A stretch of 60,000 bases of DNA from Tubulanus polymorphus (GCF_964204645.1 NC_134034.1:5205414-5265413); one strand, 5' to 3'; positions 34,830 to 48,357 are shown, counted from the first letter of the stretch. Notes: a model not told the origin generated them from the sequence alone. Translations and numbers: made by a program.

Positions 34830-37193
34830 GGTTCCTGAACTTCGCTGAAAAAGCTGAAACACTGAAAAGCTGAAACGCTGAAATAAAAACGCTGAAATTT
34901 CAGGGAATTTCCGAAAAACGCCGAAATTTCAGGGAATTCCCGAAAAACGCATAAATCGTGCTAGGTACCGACAATACACGTTTTGAAATGTTTTCCGGGC
35001 CGATGTCCGCTGACGAGTCCTGAACCGTGTTTTATGCTCTACCTTCGGTTACAGAGACATGCCTTAAGGTCGTCGTCATGATCGACTTGATCGATTGCGG
35101 ATTGCGTGGATTGTTAGATGTGTTTTTTTGCCATAGTTTTATGTGCATATACCGGTACGATCTAACAATGAAGTTATCACTTCATTTGAATAAATTCTTA
35201 ATCACAGTAATATTAATTCACAATATTTTTTCTTATGTTTGGTGATTTCTTGCAACTTATCATTGCCAAGACTCATACAGGTTGTAGCTGAATGAAAGTA
35301 CAGTTAGGCTGAACCTGATAACCCAAATTAAGTGCTAGCATGGAACTAATGATTATTTTGATTCTATTTTCGGTGTCATTGAAATTCGTTAATAAAGGTT
35401 CAACCGTCATAGTATACTGTGCTTAGCATTGCTACAATTGGGTGCCATATTTCTACAAGGAGGAAGGAATCTTTAAGTGTCTTTGTTCCCGGGTAGGGTA
35501 CGGGGTAAAACCTGGTTTACTTTCTCTTTCGACTTGCCGGAGACTACTATCTGCAATGTATTGCATGCTTTGATGTGTCTGGCCTATAGGAGTCGAACGA
35601 TATTTTTTCCCATACACAGGCTTGGCTTTAGTGTAGATGAAGGCTAGGCACTGCACATTGTGGATTGACTGGAACTCTTAACTCACAAAATTAAACGAGT
35701 CAACAAGAAAGATCCAATAATTGGACATTTGTCTAACTATATTATTTGACAGCTTGAAATAATACATAACACATTCTGCAAGAGTATACAAAGGAAATCA
35801 GTTCTTACATTATATCAGAATCAATAGTTCGCTTAACTCTGGCTAGAATTCTGGTTTCATTGCTTCATATTCTAATGAAATCCACTAGTATACCTTAGAA
35901 TATCGCTTAGCTTAAGACTAAAAATTTGGTACCAGGAAACAGGGAAGAAAAGTGGGTGTACTGTACATCCGCAATTGACTTATTTCTCTCTGGTTGAATC
36001 AAGTTATTATTGAAATAGCATTCGAATAGCCATTTTATTTTTAAAAATTGTGTCGTTCAGCTATCCTGCTGCAAATTTCGCAGTCGAAGTTTACTGGTGC
36101 CATCTGATTTCTCAGTATCTCAAAAAATTTGCACATTCTAAGCCTGAATCTAAAAATAGAAAAAGGTGCATTTTAGTTGGATATAAAAGAATAGTGGCTA
36201 ATACACCCTGGACTATATAGCCCATGGGGTGGGCCTAGTTTGAAAGCACTGAGGTCCGAGAGAACAGCACTTAATAACAGTAAATAAATACTGAAATTAA
36301 ACTTACAAAACACCCAGTACTTGAGATGATGTACTTGACAAGAAGTGTCACCAGCTAAGCAAATCAACTTTGTCTATGACTCCTCCTTTTATAGATTCAG
36401 TAGTAGTCTAAAAATAAGAATCGGTACATTTTTCTAACAGTTGGTATGTCATTTCTTCAAAAAAACTAATTATTATCACGCCACAGCAAATAAATTATTC
36501 ACAGTTGTTGAATGGTTAGCCCGATTTAGATTAATTGGTTGACGCTAACCAGTATGACCCATACGTAGGGGCCTACTGCATGCCATTGGCGTCAATCCAT
36601 TCCATTCCATTCCACAGTGAATTAAAAAGAAATTTAGTTAGATCCCTTTTGTCCAAAAGCTGCATCATTTATATAACTAGCTGTCAAATTTAATTTACCT
36701 CCTTCAGAGAATACCATAGTGACATAGTCCGTCGCCCATCAACGTGTTGACAAAAGAAAAGTTGCTCCATGTTTTATACATGAACGTTCAAATAAGATAT
36801 TTTGCGTCTTGCAGGGAATATTGAGCATAGTGTTTAAGTTGGCTTGCACGGTTTGTGAATGGGTTTTCCTCATTATGCTGCCTGTATGCATTAAAAATCC
36901 GGATTTCAAGCGAATTAATTTGTCCAACAAGTGGCCCTCTAGAAGTATACTCCACACATACTGTCCATGCATGTCTCTGTAACCGAAGGTAGAGACTAAA
37001 ACACGGTTCAGGACTCGGCAGCGGACACCGGCCCGGAAAATATTTCAAAACGTGTATTGTTGGTACCTAGCACGATTTCAGCGTTTCTCGGGAATTCCCT
37101 GAAATTTCGGCGTTTTTCGGAAATTCCCTGAAATTTCAGCGTTTTTATTTCAGCGTTTCAGTGATTCAGCTTTTTCAGCGAAGTTCAGGAACC
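34830..37193. mobile_element. Non-autonomous TIR transposon with 12 bp target duplication
   Basis: Terminal inverted repeats of about 225-233 bp (34830-35062 and 36969-37193) begin GGTTCCTGAACTTCGCTG and contain short ctgaaa(c/t) iterations. The target duplication is GGGAACATACTC (34818-34829 and 37194-37205), at the junction of the Pao polypurine tract and 3' LTR. The interior has no recognisable transposase. Long TIRs and a long duplication suggest a Mutator-like element; 12 bp is longer than usual, so one or two bases could be chance. Confidence 0.8.
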
Positions 37194-37199
37194 GGGAAC

Positions 37200-37220
37200 A
37201 TACTCCCCTCTGGAAATTTA
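37200..37220 (-). promoter_or_regulatory. Pao polypurine tract
   Basis: The minus strand reads CCAGAGGGGAGTA directly before the LTR start TGTTCCC (seen as two split copies because of the nested insertion). Polypurine tracts prime plus-strand DNA synthesis. Confidence 0.7.
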
Positions 37221-37390
37221 CAGAACTTAACATGTTCGCCCTAAATTTTCACTCTAATTTTAATTACAGCATATTAACCTTAATCTTAAAACTATTTATC
37301 TCCCCTCATTCGAGAATCGTCAGGTTATCATATAAATTCATGAACTTAGAAAACATATACATAGTCTATGGTTGTATAATCAATTTAAAT

Positions 37391-39265
37391 TTAGACTCCT
37401 TCAAGAAGCCTGAGACGTTGAACTGATCTCCTAATCAACCCAGACTTAGTTCTTAATGTAACAGATCTAACCAGTCCGTCACGACCTGGATGTACTTCAA
37501 CAATTCTACCCATTGGCCACTCCATCTTCTTCTTACTGTCGTCTGTGATCAACACCACATCTCCAACCTTGGCATTTCCCTGTTCTTCAAACCATTTTGT
37601 TCTTATGTTGAGACCTGCAACATATTCTTTATGCCACCGGTTCCAAAAAAGTTTCGAAAGTTTCTGTGAAAGCTGCCATCTTTTATCCAAACCCATCTTC
37701 TGTGTGATTGAATCATCATCAGGAATACACTGTAAGTTCCTCCCAACAGTCAAATGACCTGGCGTGATCGGCAGTGGATCTTTGTGATCAGACGAAACGC
37801 TTAGAAGTGGTCTCGAGTTCACTTGAGCTTCAATAATAGTGAGAACTGTCTGAAGTTCTGATACAGATAATCTTGCTTTTCCCAAAACTCTTCGTAGAGG
37901 CACTTTGACGTTCTTTACGAGGCGCTCATAAAAACCGCCAACCCACAGAGATCTCGGAGGAATGAATTTCCATTTTATTCCCTCATGGTGACTATCACGA
38001 ATTTTCTTCTTGTTCCGTGGACTGTACAGTATAGTAAGGACTTCAGATGCCTTCTTGAAGGTCTTCGCATTATCAGAGTAAATTGTATTTGCCTTTCCTC
38101 TCCGATTCATCATCCGTCTTACAGCGGCTAGAAAATCATTGGTATTCAGACTTTCTACCAACTCTAGATGACATGCTCTGGTAGCCATGCAAGTAAATAA
38201 TGCAATATACGTCTTGATGTCCTTATTTCTTGACTTCTTGGCATAGAGTGGACCAGCAAAATCTACACCAACACAGCTGAAGGGCAATGAGACTTTAACT
38301 CTTTCAGCAGGTTAGCGACCCATCTTTTGCTTCATTGGTTCAGGCTCTCGACATTCACATTTGTATAGAATGCGACTAACTTCTTTTCTACCACGCAGTA
38401 TCCAGTACTTGGTACGTAAACTTGCTCGAGTCTGCTCAACACCAGTATGACTATCACGTCGATGATGTCGGATAACAAGTTTTTCAACCAGTTCATTCTT
38501 ACATGGCAACACTATCGGATGAATAGTTTCTTCTGGCAACAAAGCTTCCTGGATACGACCACCGACTCTAATTAAACCATCTTCATCTAGGAATGGATCT
38601 AGCTGTTTGAGTCTACTGGATCTCGGTAACTGACGACCTTCCTGTAGAGCCTTAATTTCACCTGGAAATTCTTTGCTTTTAACCCATTTAAGCCAGAACT
38701 TTTCTTCTTGTTTCCATAAGTCCAACTTACATTCTTCACTGGATACAGCCGATTTCTGTTTGCTAAACAATGATCTAGCACGTGACATAGCTCGTATGAA
38801 TCTGAAGTGTGAACTGAACAACTTTGTATAATACAACAATGGATCTTCTTCATCACAAGAGCCTTCAATCTTCTTATCCTGTGACGTTGAGCTAGTTTTC
38901 TTTTCATTCCTCTGAATACTGTCTGACTCATCATCTTGAATCTTTGAATCATTAACACCAGCAATTTGTAGAACTGGTACTGGAAATGATTTTGACTTCT
39001 TCTTCAAAGCTGTTTCAACAGCTGTCTGAGTAGTTATGTTGTCCTGCAATGGCCAATTATCTTTAGACTTCCTCAAGAATTCAGGACCATACCACCACTT
39101 CTCAGATTTAATAAGTTCGGAGGCACTGCATCCTCTTGAGCATAAGTCAGCTGGATTTTCAACACCAGGAACATGCTTCCAATTTGATGGAGGTACAATT
39201 CCATGTATTTCAGATACTCGCCGACCAACAAATGCTTGCCAGGTTACCCTGGTTTGCGTAGCCAT
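37391..39265 (-). pseudogene. Pao integrase (zinc-binding, catalytic core and C-terminal domains)
   Basis: Zinc-binding H2C2 part: VIRHHRRDSHTG...LYKCECR at about 38480-38340. After a stop near 38288-38311 comes the catalytic core with Asp in GVDFAGPLY (38270), Asp in YSDNAKTF (38065) and Glu in GFYERLVKNV (37930). The C-terminal DUF5641-like domain ends at 37391. One in-frame break separates the zinc domain from the core. The upstream part (39265-38500) is the linker after RNase H. Confidence 0.85.
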
Positions 39266-39738
39266 TCTAGAACAACTTTAGAGTCTGTCCAACGGTAAAC
39301 ATCTTCAAAGTTTAACTTCAATTGAGATTTTATGTAGTCCACCAATCTGGCATTAATAAGTGCAGCCATGAGCTCTAACTCTGGAATGCTACGTCTTGAT
39401 TTTAACGGTGATACTCTAGTCTTTGAGCATATCAATTCACAGTGTCGATTACCAGTTGACCGATCTTCTATAACCAAATATACACACGCACCATAGGCTG
39501 CTTCATAGGCGTCTCCAAACCCCATCAGAGTATATACAGGATCAGTCACATCTTCTGGAATCAAACACCGTTTAAGTCTTATTTCTTCTAATAATGGGAG
39601 GTCGTTCACCCATTTTGACCACGGTACTTGTAATTCTTCACTGAGTGGATCATCCCAACCAGGAACTTGAACCCATGACTTCTGAAATATCATCTTACCA
39701 CGTACAGTAAATGGTGACAAAAAAACCTGTTGGATCAA
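39244..39738 (-). pseudogene. Pao RNase H-like domain
   Basis: This contains AYEAAYGACVYLV, RRSIPELELMAAL and YRWTDSKVVLEWL, the three acidic-motif blocks of the BEL/Pao RNase H. A frameshift separates it from the integrase linker at about 39250 and another break lies upstream near 39740-39840. Confidence 0.85.
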
Positions 39739-39843
39739 ACAGTCGATTTAACGTACTCAAAACAGTGCGACGTGTGTCAATACCATTTTCAACATTAACA
39801 TTACTAATACCAAACATCAAAACATCATCTTAACTCACCATCA

Positions 39844-40850
39844 TCACTTAACTCCCAGTGCCTTGGTAACCGCTCCATTATCAGTTATTTCCATGTGGTA
39901 TGAAGCAAGATCTTCTTCTTTCATCCCTTTGAGACATTCTGGTTTGTTGGATATAAACTTTCTTAAAGGAAACCCTCCTTCAGTCATCATAGCCTTCATG
40001 TCTGAAGCCAGTGAAGCAGTGTCGTTAACAGAATCTGCTCCGGAGATTACATCATCAACAAAAATATTTTCCTTTATTTCAGAACATGCCTTGGGGTAAC
40101 GATCTTTGCAACTTTCAACATGATCCATCACAGTTTTAATACTTGAAAAGGCGACGACTTAATACCAAATACCACACGTGTCATTCTATAGATTTTCGGT
40201 GGTTCATCCGTCTTCAAATCTCTCCATAGAAAACGTAGACTATCTCTGTCTCTTTCATTAATCCCGATTTGATGGAACATTTTTTCAATGTCAGCAATTA
40301 ACGCAACCTTGTGTTGGCGAAATCGTATAAGAATTGCTAGTATGTCCGGCTGGAGTGCTGGACCAGGAATCAGAGTGTCATTAATGGAAATTCCTTCAGG
40401 ACCCTTCGACGCACCATCATTCACTATTCTGGTTTTAGTTGTAGTACTGCTTTTCTTGAGAACAGGATGGTGAGGAAGATACCATACAGTACGTCCATCA
40501 GTTGGTTCCTCATCTTCGATAACTAATTCTGCTCTTCCAGAAAGAATCAGGTCATCAATTTGCTCTTTGTACTGTGATGCTAACTCTGGATCCCCTTTTA
40601 ATCTTCTTTCAATTCCATACAGACGATTCTCAGCAATTACTCGATTAGACTTTAACTTGCGATCTTTCCAATCAGGATGTTTGAGTAAACCAGTCTCGTA
40701 TCTACCATCTTTAAAAACAGTTTTTTCTTCATGTTGCTTTAAAGCATCAGTCTCCAAAATAGTAAACTTGGAACTTATTCCACGCGGTAATATACCAATA
40801 CGTTCCAGCTCCCAATGCTTGACCGCTATCTCAGTCGGATCTGTTATATC
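39844..40850 (-). pseudogene. Pao reverse transcriptase
   Basis: RT start: KTRIVNDGASKGPEG, then LIADIEKMFHQIGI (catalytic Asp) at about 40310. After a frameshift near 40130 comes ENIFVDDVISGA, the FVDD active site (about 40055). The upstream end (to 40856) is cut by the DNA transposon at the target duplication TACTCT; the coding frame continues from the protease side at 50654. Confidence 0.9.
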
Positions 40851-40860
40851 TACTCTTCTA

Positions 40861-41155
40861 TGGAACGCGATTCATGCAATAAACATGACCATTGTTACGA
40901 CGTAGGATAATTGCTGCGCCGTAGTATATTTGCGTCGGTGTATATTTTCTCCGACGTAGGATAATTGCTGCACCGTAGTATATTTGCGACGTGTCTACTT
41001 TTCATCGCATCTATTTCGCTGCGACGTGGGTAGTTTGTAACGACGTAGCTTATTTACGTGAAGGTTCCATAGTTCACCGTATGGTGGCGCCACGGTATTA
41101 TATATTCAATAAAGTTAGAATTTAATTGAATCATATCGCTCTTTTCGACGCAACA
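40861..41155 (+). repeat. Left 295 bp terminal inverted repeat of the HECT transposon
   Basis: The inverted partner is at 50353-50647. Inside each TIR a 36 bp subrepeat (gacgtaggataattgctgc plus accgtagtatatttgcg) occurs twice, with further gacgta(g/c) words at about 41040 and 41050. Repeated subterminal words are typical transposase binding sites. Confidence 0.95.
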
Positions 41156-42087
41156 CTCAGGGATTCCCCATGGTCCATTCCCCATTGCTTGTTGAGCAAA
41201 TGGCATCAGACCACAATTAGGTACCTAAAATGAAAAAGAGGTCCTCCATAAATGTTGCCATAATTCTGCAAATGGGATAGGTAACGAATTTCGGTTATAT
41301 GTATGAAATCCATTGGTCCTGAGAGACAGATTGATGATGAAATAAGGGATTCCCTGGACTTTTCTTGCTTGGAGTAAGGGTACCAAACCCGGTGGGGCAT
41401 TCCCTTCTATATTCGGTCCAGATGTACTGGCATACCTGTACTGGGATACCCCTCCTTTCTAAAGGTTTGATTATTTCAAAAGTTAGGTTGGGTACATGGG
41501 GCGAAAACCACTTCAATGCGTAGCTAAGATGCTGGTCTATGAGGCATACGCAGGATTTCCCCTGAATTTACGCGCTTATATGTGAACTAAACGTTTGAAT
41601 TTCTTGTTTTTACCATAGGATATAGAAGATTTTGGAATAGTGGTCTGAGCTCAAATGGCAAATTCCGCGCAAATTCCAATACAATGAATGTCGTACTCTC
41701 AGAACTTAATCTACACCATCTAATCGAAAGATTTCAAGAAGAAAATGTAAGTAGTAGTAGTAGTAGTAGTCCGAATATCAGAGAGTGTATGGGTTCCTGG
41801 ATCATGGGAATTACCAATTCAAATGATAATATTACCGCTAGATAAAAGTATTGTTTTATTTTTAACCATTTTGTTGTAGGTAAATATTGATATCGTAAAG
41901 CATCTTTCTCATGAACAGCTTGTGGAATTAGGAGTCCACAATCTTGGCGACAGAGTCTTACTGATAGACAAGTGCAAAAATCCAGTTCCACGAGAAGTTG
42001 GTATGTCATAATATTGAAATTATTTCTTGCTCAACAATTTGAGGCAATGGCCAATAATGAGATGAGATTGCTTGATTATATTCAGTT

Positions 42088-42514
42088 AGGGAGCATCTCA
42101 AAATGTTGATAGTTACTTCAATTAGAATTACTCGCGGAAGGGGATGGGGGGGGGTAAAGGCCTCCCGCGGATTCATCACCACTGCCGAACTATCGATTTA
42201 TTGTGGTGCAATAACGATAACATTGAATTGAACCGTCTCTCGTTTAGATGCTGTTGATATTTTAGATGTATTTTATTTTGTTTATAAAAGTCTATTAGGC
42301 TTTAATAGGTTTTTCACTTGTAATTTTGCTATTTTATTTTTCAATTAAAAGTTGTGATAATTGCGAAATACACTCGTGAGAATGTCTTATCTTTGTCTGT
42401 GGTTTCTCATTAGAAAATCAATAGTTCCAACTTTGAAAGGGTGGGGTGGGGGGTTAGAAAGAATTAGACAGTTATTCTAATTGAAGTAACTATCGAAATT
42501 TTGAGATGCTCCCT
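42088..42514. repeat. MITE in the transposase gene intron 2
   Basis: Left agggagcatctcaaaatgtt + gatagttacttcaattagaat and right the complement (attctaattgaagtaactat + cgaaattttgagatgctccct) form about 45 bp inverted repeats. Two G-runs lie inside near the ends. The target duplication is unclear. Confidence 0.8.
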
Positions 42515-42785
42515 TTAGTCATACTCGTATGTCTTCTCTTCCTATTAATCTGATGCTAGATAATTAAATTTCAGCAATGGTTCGTGGAAGACCTAAAAGA
42601 GAGATACCATATCAAAGTCTTGAATATCTTATTCTACATACATTCACTTATAAAGAGATTGGCATTATGTTCAATGTTTGTGAAAGAACTATTGCTCAAC
42701 GTGTTATGGAATTTGGACTTCGCGTCTCTAATATGTCAGATAAATTATCAGGTGGGTAAGGTCTTGTAAATCACCTATGATATCT

Positions 42786-42893
42786 GAATACAGCTACATT
42801 GGTTTTCGCATTTCTTTAAACCGGTAAACGCCTAATTCGGTGGAAAAAATTAAAGTCCCAACTGTACTGGTTTAGGCGGAGTCTACTGTATTT
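42786..42893. repeat. Degenerate miniature element in intron 3
   Basis: The left end tacagctacattgg and the right end aggcggagtctactgtatt are weak inverted repeats with a pogo/Tigger-like form (TACAGT...ACTGTA). It is small and diverged. Confidence 0.4.
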
Positions 42894-44173
42894 CTTACTA
42901 GCAAATAAAGCATAATTTTTCTATTTGCAGATGATATTCTTGATGACATCGTGGCAGATGCTGTGGCCATTCATCCTAATTGGGGAGAAAAGCTACATGC
43001 TGGCCACATACAAAGTTTAGGCCTTAGAGTTCAGCGTGACCGGATAAGGGAGTCGTTAAGACGGGTCGACCCAGATGGAATCGATGAGAGGAAACGGAAA
43101 ACACTGAAGAGAAGAGAATATTGGGTTCCAGGGCCAAATTTTATATGGCATGTAGATGGCAATCATAAGTTGATTAGGTATAGATTTTTGTCACTTACAC
43201 TTAATATTTCCTCGATGTATTTGAAAAATATCAAAATGAAGTATTCTATCCAAAATGATTTCACGATATTTAGCCTTTGACGAGAAGTTCATGTGTATTT
43301 CAAACAATAATTAAGAAAGCATTATTGTTACATGGATATTAGTAATACATTGTATGAACAATATCATTGAAAGATAACATTTATTGAATTTTCAGATGGC
43401 GTATAGTAATTCATGGGGGAATTGATGGATTTTCTCGGATTCCTGTCTTTATGAGATGTAGCATAATTGCATAACATAATTGCACATCCTGACATTGCAT
43501 TACATAATTGCACATCCTGACAGAGGCCCTGGGCATTTTATTACTGGCCGCAGTGTCCACAATCAACGGATAGAAAAACTTTGGCGCGATGTGTATTCTC
43601 TCTGCACATCTACCTTCTATAATTTATTTCATTCACTAGAAGAAGAAGGTTTACTGATAGCAGACAATGACGTTGACCTGTATGTTTTGCACATGGTTTT
43701 TCTACCCCGCCTACAAAACAGCATTAATCGCTTTATTGATGCCTGGATATGTCATAAGGTCAGAACAGTGGGTCAGTCACCGCTTCAATTATGGTTAAGA
43801 GGTGAAAACCAAGGCAGCCCTCCTGTTGGTGATCATTTGGTAAGCGAAAAAAAAAACACATGCACAACTTTTTCAGTAGAATAATTTTTCAGTTAATTTA
43901 TTTATAATCATATTCTGTATAAATTGGTAATACAAGTTTTGAGCTCAAAATGATGTGTGCCAATTATATTCTCTTTCATTTAGGAACTAATGGCAGCTAA
44001 CTTGGATGATCACGAGAGAGTTATGGTGCCCTTAACTCCATGTCCCATAGATGAAGCAGATCTACCAGTGTTCCAAGAGTTGTCAAGAAGTTCAATGGAA
44101 ACAGAACATGACTTAGGAAAAAATGCTTATATTGAAATCCGACAAGCTTTCCTGCATTTATTATTGGTATATA

Positions 44174-44483
44174 CAGTCAACTCCTCTTAATCCGGATCCC
44201 ATTAATCCGGATTTTTAATTATTCCGTAGTCATTTCAAAGTCCCGTTTTTTCTTGTTCAAATCCTTAATAAATTATTCAGTTAATCCGTATGAAATAATC
44301 CGTATTAATGCTGAAGTAATCAATTTACAAGTGAAAAAATTAATAATACACCCCTTAAGGGCTATTTCCTGCCTATACTAGGCCAGGTATTAATATTCTG
44401 AGAATTTTCAAATAATCTGTATTTTCAGTTAATCCGTATGATTTTGCCAGGTCCCACTTCTACGGATTAAGAAGAGTTGACTG
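44174..44483. repeat. Tc1/mariner-superfamily MITE (TA target)
   Basis: Inverted ends CAGTCAACTCCTCTTAATCCG and CGGATTAAGAAGAGTTGACTG lie inside TA duplications (44172-44173, 44484-44485). It interrupts the last exon of the transposase gene. The end sequence resembles pogo/Tigger ends. Confidence 0.9.
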
Positions 44484-47400
44484 TAGACTGTAGACTTGAC
44501 TGTATATAGATAGAAACCAGCTGAATCGTTTATCTGAAACACCAATTTTATGTATTATTTGTTCAAAAAATATAAAAACTTAATGGACTGAATAAATGAA
44601 TAACGAAGTAGTCTTATGAATAAAACATAAGTTCATAAACTGGAATGTTAATTGTCAATCCACAACAAGCCTTTTGATATCAATATGATTGAACTGAAAC
44701 CTTGACTGACAAATTCAATGACCGGTTTTCCCTTGAACCTGTTACCCTTTAAAGCCTGGCCCACTCTAGGGATATATCAAAGGTGAGTGTATGATGGCAC
44801 ATTTCCCATCACCTGCCTTTGATAAATTCCAAGAGGGGGCACTTTTAAGAGTCAACAACCAGTATGCTGGGCGGGGACGGAATTTATATTCGTGAGGGAT
44901 CAGGCCCAATTCCCGACCACCGTCATACTAGCTATTGACAAAAAGGGTGCTTTGAGCTTTAAAGGGTAAAGATTCTAGGACTATTATCCGACTTAATACA
45001 TAGTAAATAAAACATACAAACAAATGGGATGTGTGTCATGAGGATTTCATGTTCATTTACTTCGAATATTCATTTAAAATGAATGCATGTATAAAATCAT
45101 TTTATATACATCCAAATCCCGGGGAATTGTATATACAAAATGTCATCTCCTTGACAAAACTTTTAACCTCAAGCATCTTTTTATTCACTGGAAGTCTTAT
45201 TACCATGGCACAAGTATTGGCATGTACTAAGTATCCATCACCACTATGATTGAACTCGATCCTAGGCTTGTGGTGGAAACCTATTATTGGTTCCTGAGAA
45301 GATCCTGTGACAAACATGTGAATATCCTCCAAGGACAGGGTCATCTCGCCAACATCTGTTTTTTCCTTGATATTGCCTTCTGTAACAGAATTTAATGAAA
45401 ATAACTCATTGTTTGTTTCAATTATCAAGTTCAGAATGCAGAGAAATAATAATTTTGTTACATAAGTTTGTTCTGTGAAAAATAAAAATGAAATTAAAAA
45501 GAATAGCAGCCTTAAAATGGATTTTGACTGTAGATGTATAAATGATAACACCAGGAGGTGCTTAAACCTACCAAATGATTCTTCGAGTAAGAACGTCCAA
45601 TTCATGATAATTTGTTCTTCTTCTACCCTCTTATTTGATCCAGGAGGGGAGTAATCAACATGAAATAACTGTGTCATGTAGTCTACGGACGTTGGACTTG
45701 GAGCCCCACTAAAGACCTTTTCGAATGATGAGGGGAATTTGCGGATGAGATCCAGAACTCCGAGAGTCGACATGCCTGCATAACATAAGATGTACAAGAA
45801 TTCAAACATTGTAGCCCTAATGAACAGAATCGTACCGAGCTCTCTGCGTGAACAGAAAACAACCTTAAACCCAAGCTGAGACCGAAATGTAATATAGCTG
45901 CATTCGCAAATTCTACTGCTAAACTGTAAAATACTAACCTTCTAGAAGTTGGTTTAGCTCTGATTTTGAACGGTGAACCAGGGAGTTCAAGGCCAGATAC
46001 TCTACTATCTTTTGTTTGTCGGACAATTTTATGAAAATAGAGGGTTTTGTAAAGCCCATTTCAAAGCGACATTCTAGATTTTCATCTACAAATTTCACCA
46101 ATTCAGCTTCGTCACAAATCTCATTTAGCTGCAAAAGAAAGTTGAAACAATCAAATGTGTATTAGTACTGTCTTATAATGAACCCGAATACAAACTCTTG
46201 AACTGAGAGTCCAGGGAAACCATGCCTACTTTGTGAAATGCTTGACAATTTGACAATTCAATATTCAACATCATGGTAAACATATACAAATCAATGAGCT
46301 TGAAACTCATTAGGAAGCTACAGGTCGAGGAATTAGCAATAGCCCAAGTGGGCTAAAAAGTGAATGCAACAGCCCACTAGGACTTCAGTACAAATGGGCT
46401 AAAAAAATCAATGAATACTACACCTGTTGTAGTTTTTTGCGTAAATCGACATCAGGCACTTCTTCGACAACGATTGTTTTGGCATCATACTTCTCGTACA
46501 GGATAATTTTGGCAATTAATGAATTAAAAAAGCGGGCCCCAGCCCCGCCATGAATAAGGTTCAAAGCTATTAACTGGCCAAAATGAAAAAAAAGATCTGT
46601 TATCCAGAGCTACCAAGTCATGACTCAGTGATCTCGAATTTTCTGGCCCAACAAGAAGCGGAGATCTAGCAGCCTCTGAAATGACTAATTCCAGGAATTC
46701 CCTTCGAGGACCACCATTGTCAATTCCAGCCTCTCCCAAGAAGGTCACTTGAACAGGCTTGGTTAGTTTTGAAGAATTCGTCCTCTTCAGCTTAGCAACG
46801 GCATCTTTAAAGATAAACTTTCTTCTACACGTGAAACTCAATGTCTCTTCGGAATCTTGTTCAACTACCTTGGCAGCGTGGTCTTTTACGATAACCTCAA
46901 GAGAACGGCCATCCCTAAAGTGAAAATATTTCATTCTATATTTAACCTTTGAAAATAAATTGAAAAGACCTTAATGAAGTGCAACATAATGATGTGATTT
47001 AAACTTGGTTACAGTCGCTTTTGTGAATGTTAACAAATACTTTTTTTGGTTAGGGTTAGAGTGTATGGGGCACCCACACACCGCTACTGCGGCAATCGAG
47101 GATTCCACTCATGGCAGGCGAGGATCCGCCAGGTTCGCTGGTAGATAGTTGGTCGTCCGCGTTCAATTTCTTCCACATTTCGATTAATTAAATCTGAATG
47201 AATTTTTCTCTTATCTTTCCGATACCTATGTAAAAGAATGAATTTATTGCATATTTGCATAGTATATGGATTCGCGAGTCTAAAAATTCAGTTCAATGAA
47301 ATTCAATGAACTGATTTTGAGAACGGAAGACCTGTCGCCATCAAGTGGGTGAATCGCGTTCCATAGATACCTGGTGTTGTGGGTTCCCCATTGAGAAGGA

Positions 47401-48357
47401 AAGCATGTACATGTACCATATATAATAAATCTACACACCGATAGCCTAAGAAAGTACACATAGACATATAAAAAGCAGAGACCTGAATATAGACTCGGTA
47501 ACAAAAATATATCCATGCTACTACCTTTGTTCTTTTAGATAATGATGCCGTAACTGTAAAATAAATTTGGATTATCCATGACAAGTGTGAATGTGGCATC
47601 GTGAAAAGCTGATAGAAAATTGTCTATGAATGTTAATGCAAGAAAATATAGTTTTTCAATTTCCTGAGTTTAATACAATTCACGTTGACAGTGAAAAGTT
47701 TACGACCGTGGCTTACCGTTCCTCTTTCAATTGTGGTTCCACCACCTCGGCTAAGCTGTTAGCAATTGCCTGATTCAAATCTGCATCACTGTCATCATCT
47801 GGAAACATCATATCTAAATCGGTAGTAAGATCAATAAACTCCTGGTGCCTAAAATAAAACCAATTATGCATTTTATATAAGCTAATTTAGTACAAGAATC
47901 AGAGGGTGTGTCCAGGATGCTGGGAAGAAGCAAGCCATTTAAGACAATCATCTCGGCTTTTTATGAAACTAATAATGCATTAAATATCTTACATTTACAT
48001 GTATGGTAAGTAGTATTGACACCTGATGATGAATTGTAAAACATACATCAACATCACCATATACAGCGAATGTGGAATATAGCTGCTGAAGAAACGTACC
48101 TGTGGAAATTGTAGGCTGAATTAGGCCGAACTTGTTTAGGATTTCTTTCTGCATCATTTGTCTGTAATCCATAATAATGATAATCCTTAGGTCCATTATA
48201 GAAAACTTATCACTGATAAAATATTTAGTGAGTGTACTTTTTAATTCAGCAGATACAACAAACATAATAAACTGTTATTGCCTGCAATCTGAAACATCTT
48301 GTTACAATGTACATGTATATTACAAGCTATACATACAGACGAAATGCTCCTCTTAAC

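Larger units (their letters stand above)
41684..44190 (+). pseudogene. SAM-domain DDE transposase (integrase-like), second catalytic Asp deleted
   Basis: Exons by splice sites and frame: 41684-41746, 41880-42000, 42575-42751, 42931-43177, 43396-about 43839, 43984-44190. Exons 1-2 encode a SAM-like domain (NVVLSELNLHHLIERF; LVELGVHNLGDRVLL). Exon 3 is a helix-turn-helix (TYKEIGIMFNVCERTIAQRV). Exons 4-5 start the integrase fold with WHVDGNHKLIRWRIVIHGG, with the first Asp in HVDG and a further Asp in GGIDGFSR. The fold end (NQRIEKLWRDV, with the Glu) is present. Between MRCS (43455) and AHPDRGPG (43513) the segment with the second Asp is missing and stops occur. The last exon ends in a MITE that supplies the stop codon. 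The copy is inactive. Confidence 0.8.

Noticed and set aside
45031-45249. Plus-strand ORF in the HECT C-lobe region
   Set aside because: It is antisense to the HECT exon with the catalytic Cys.
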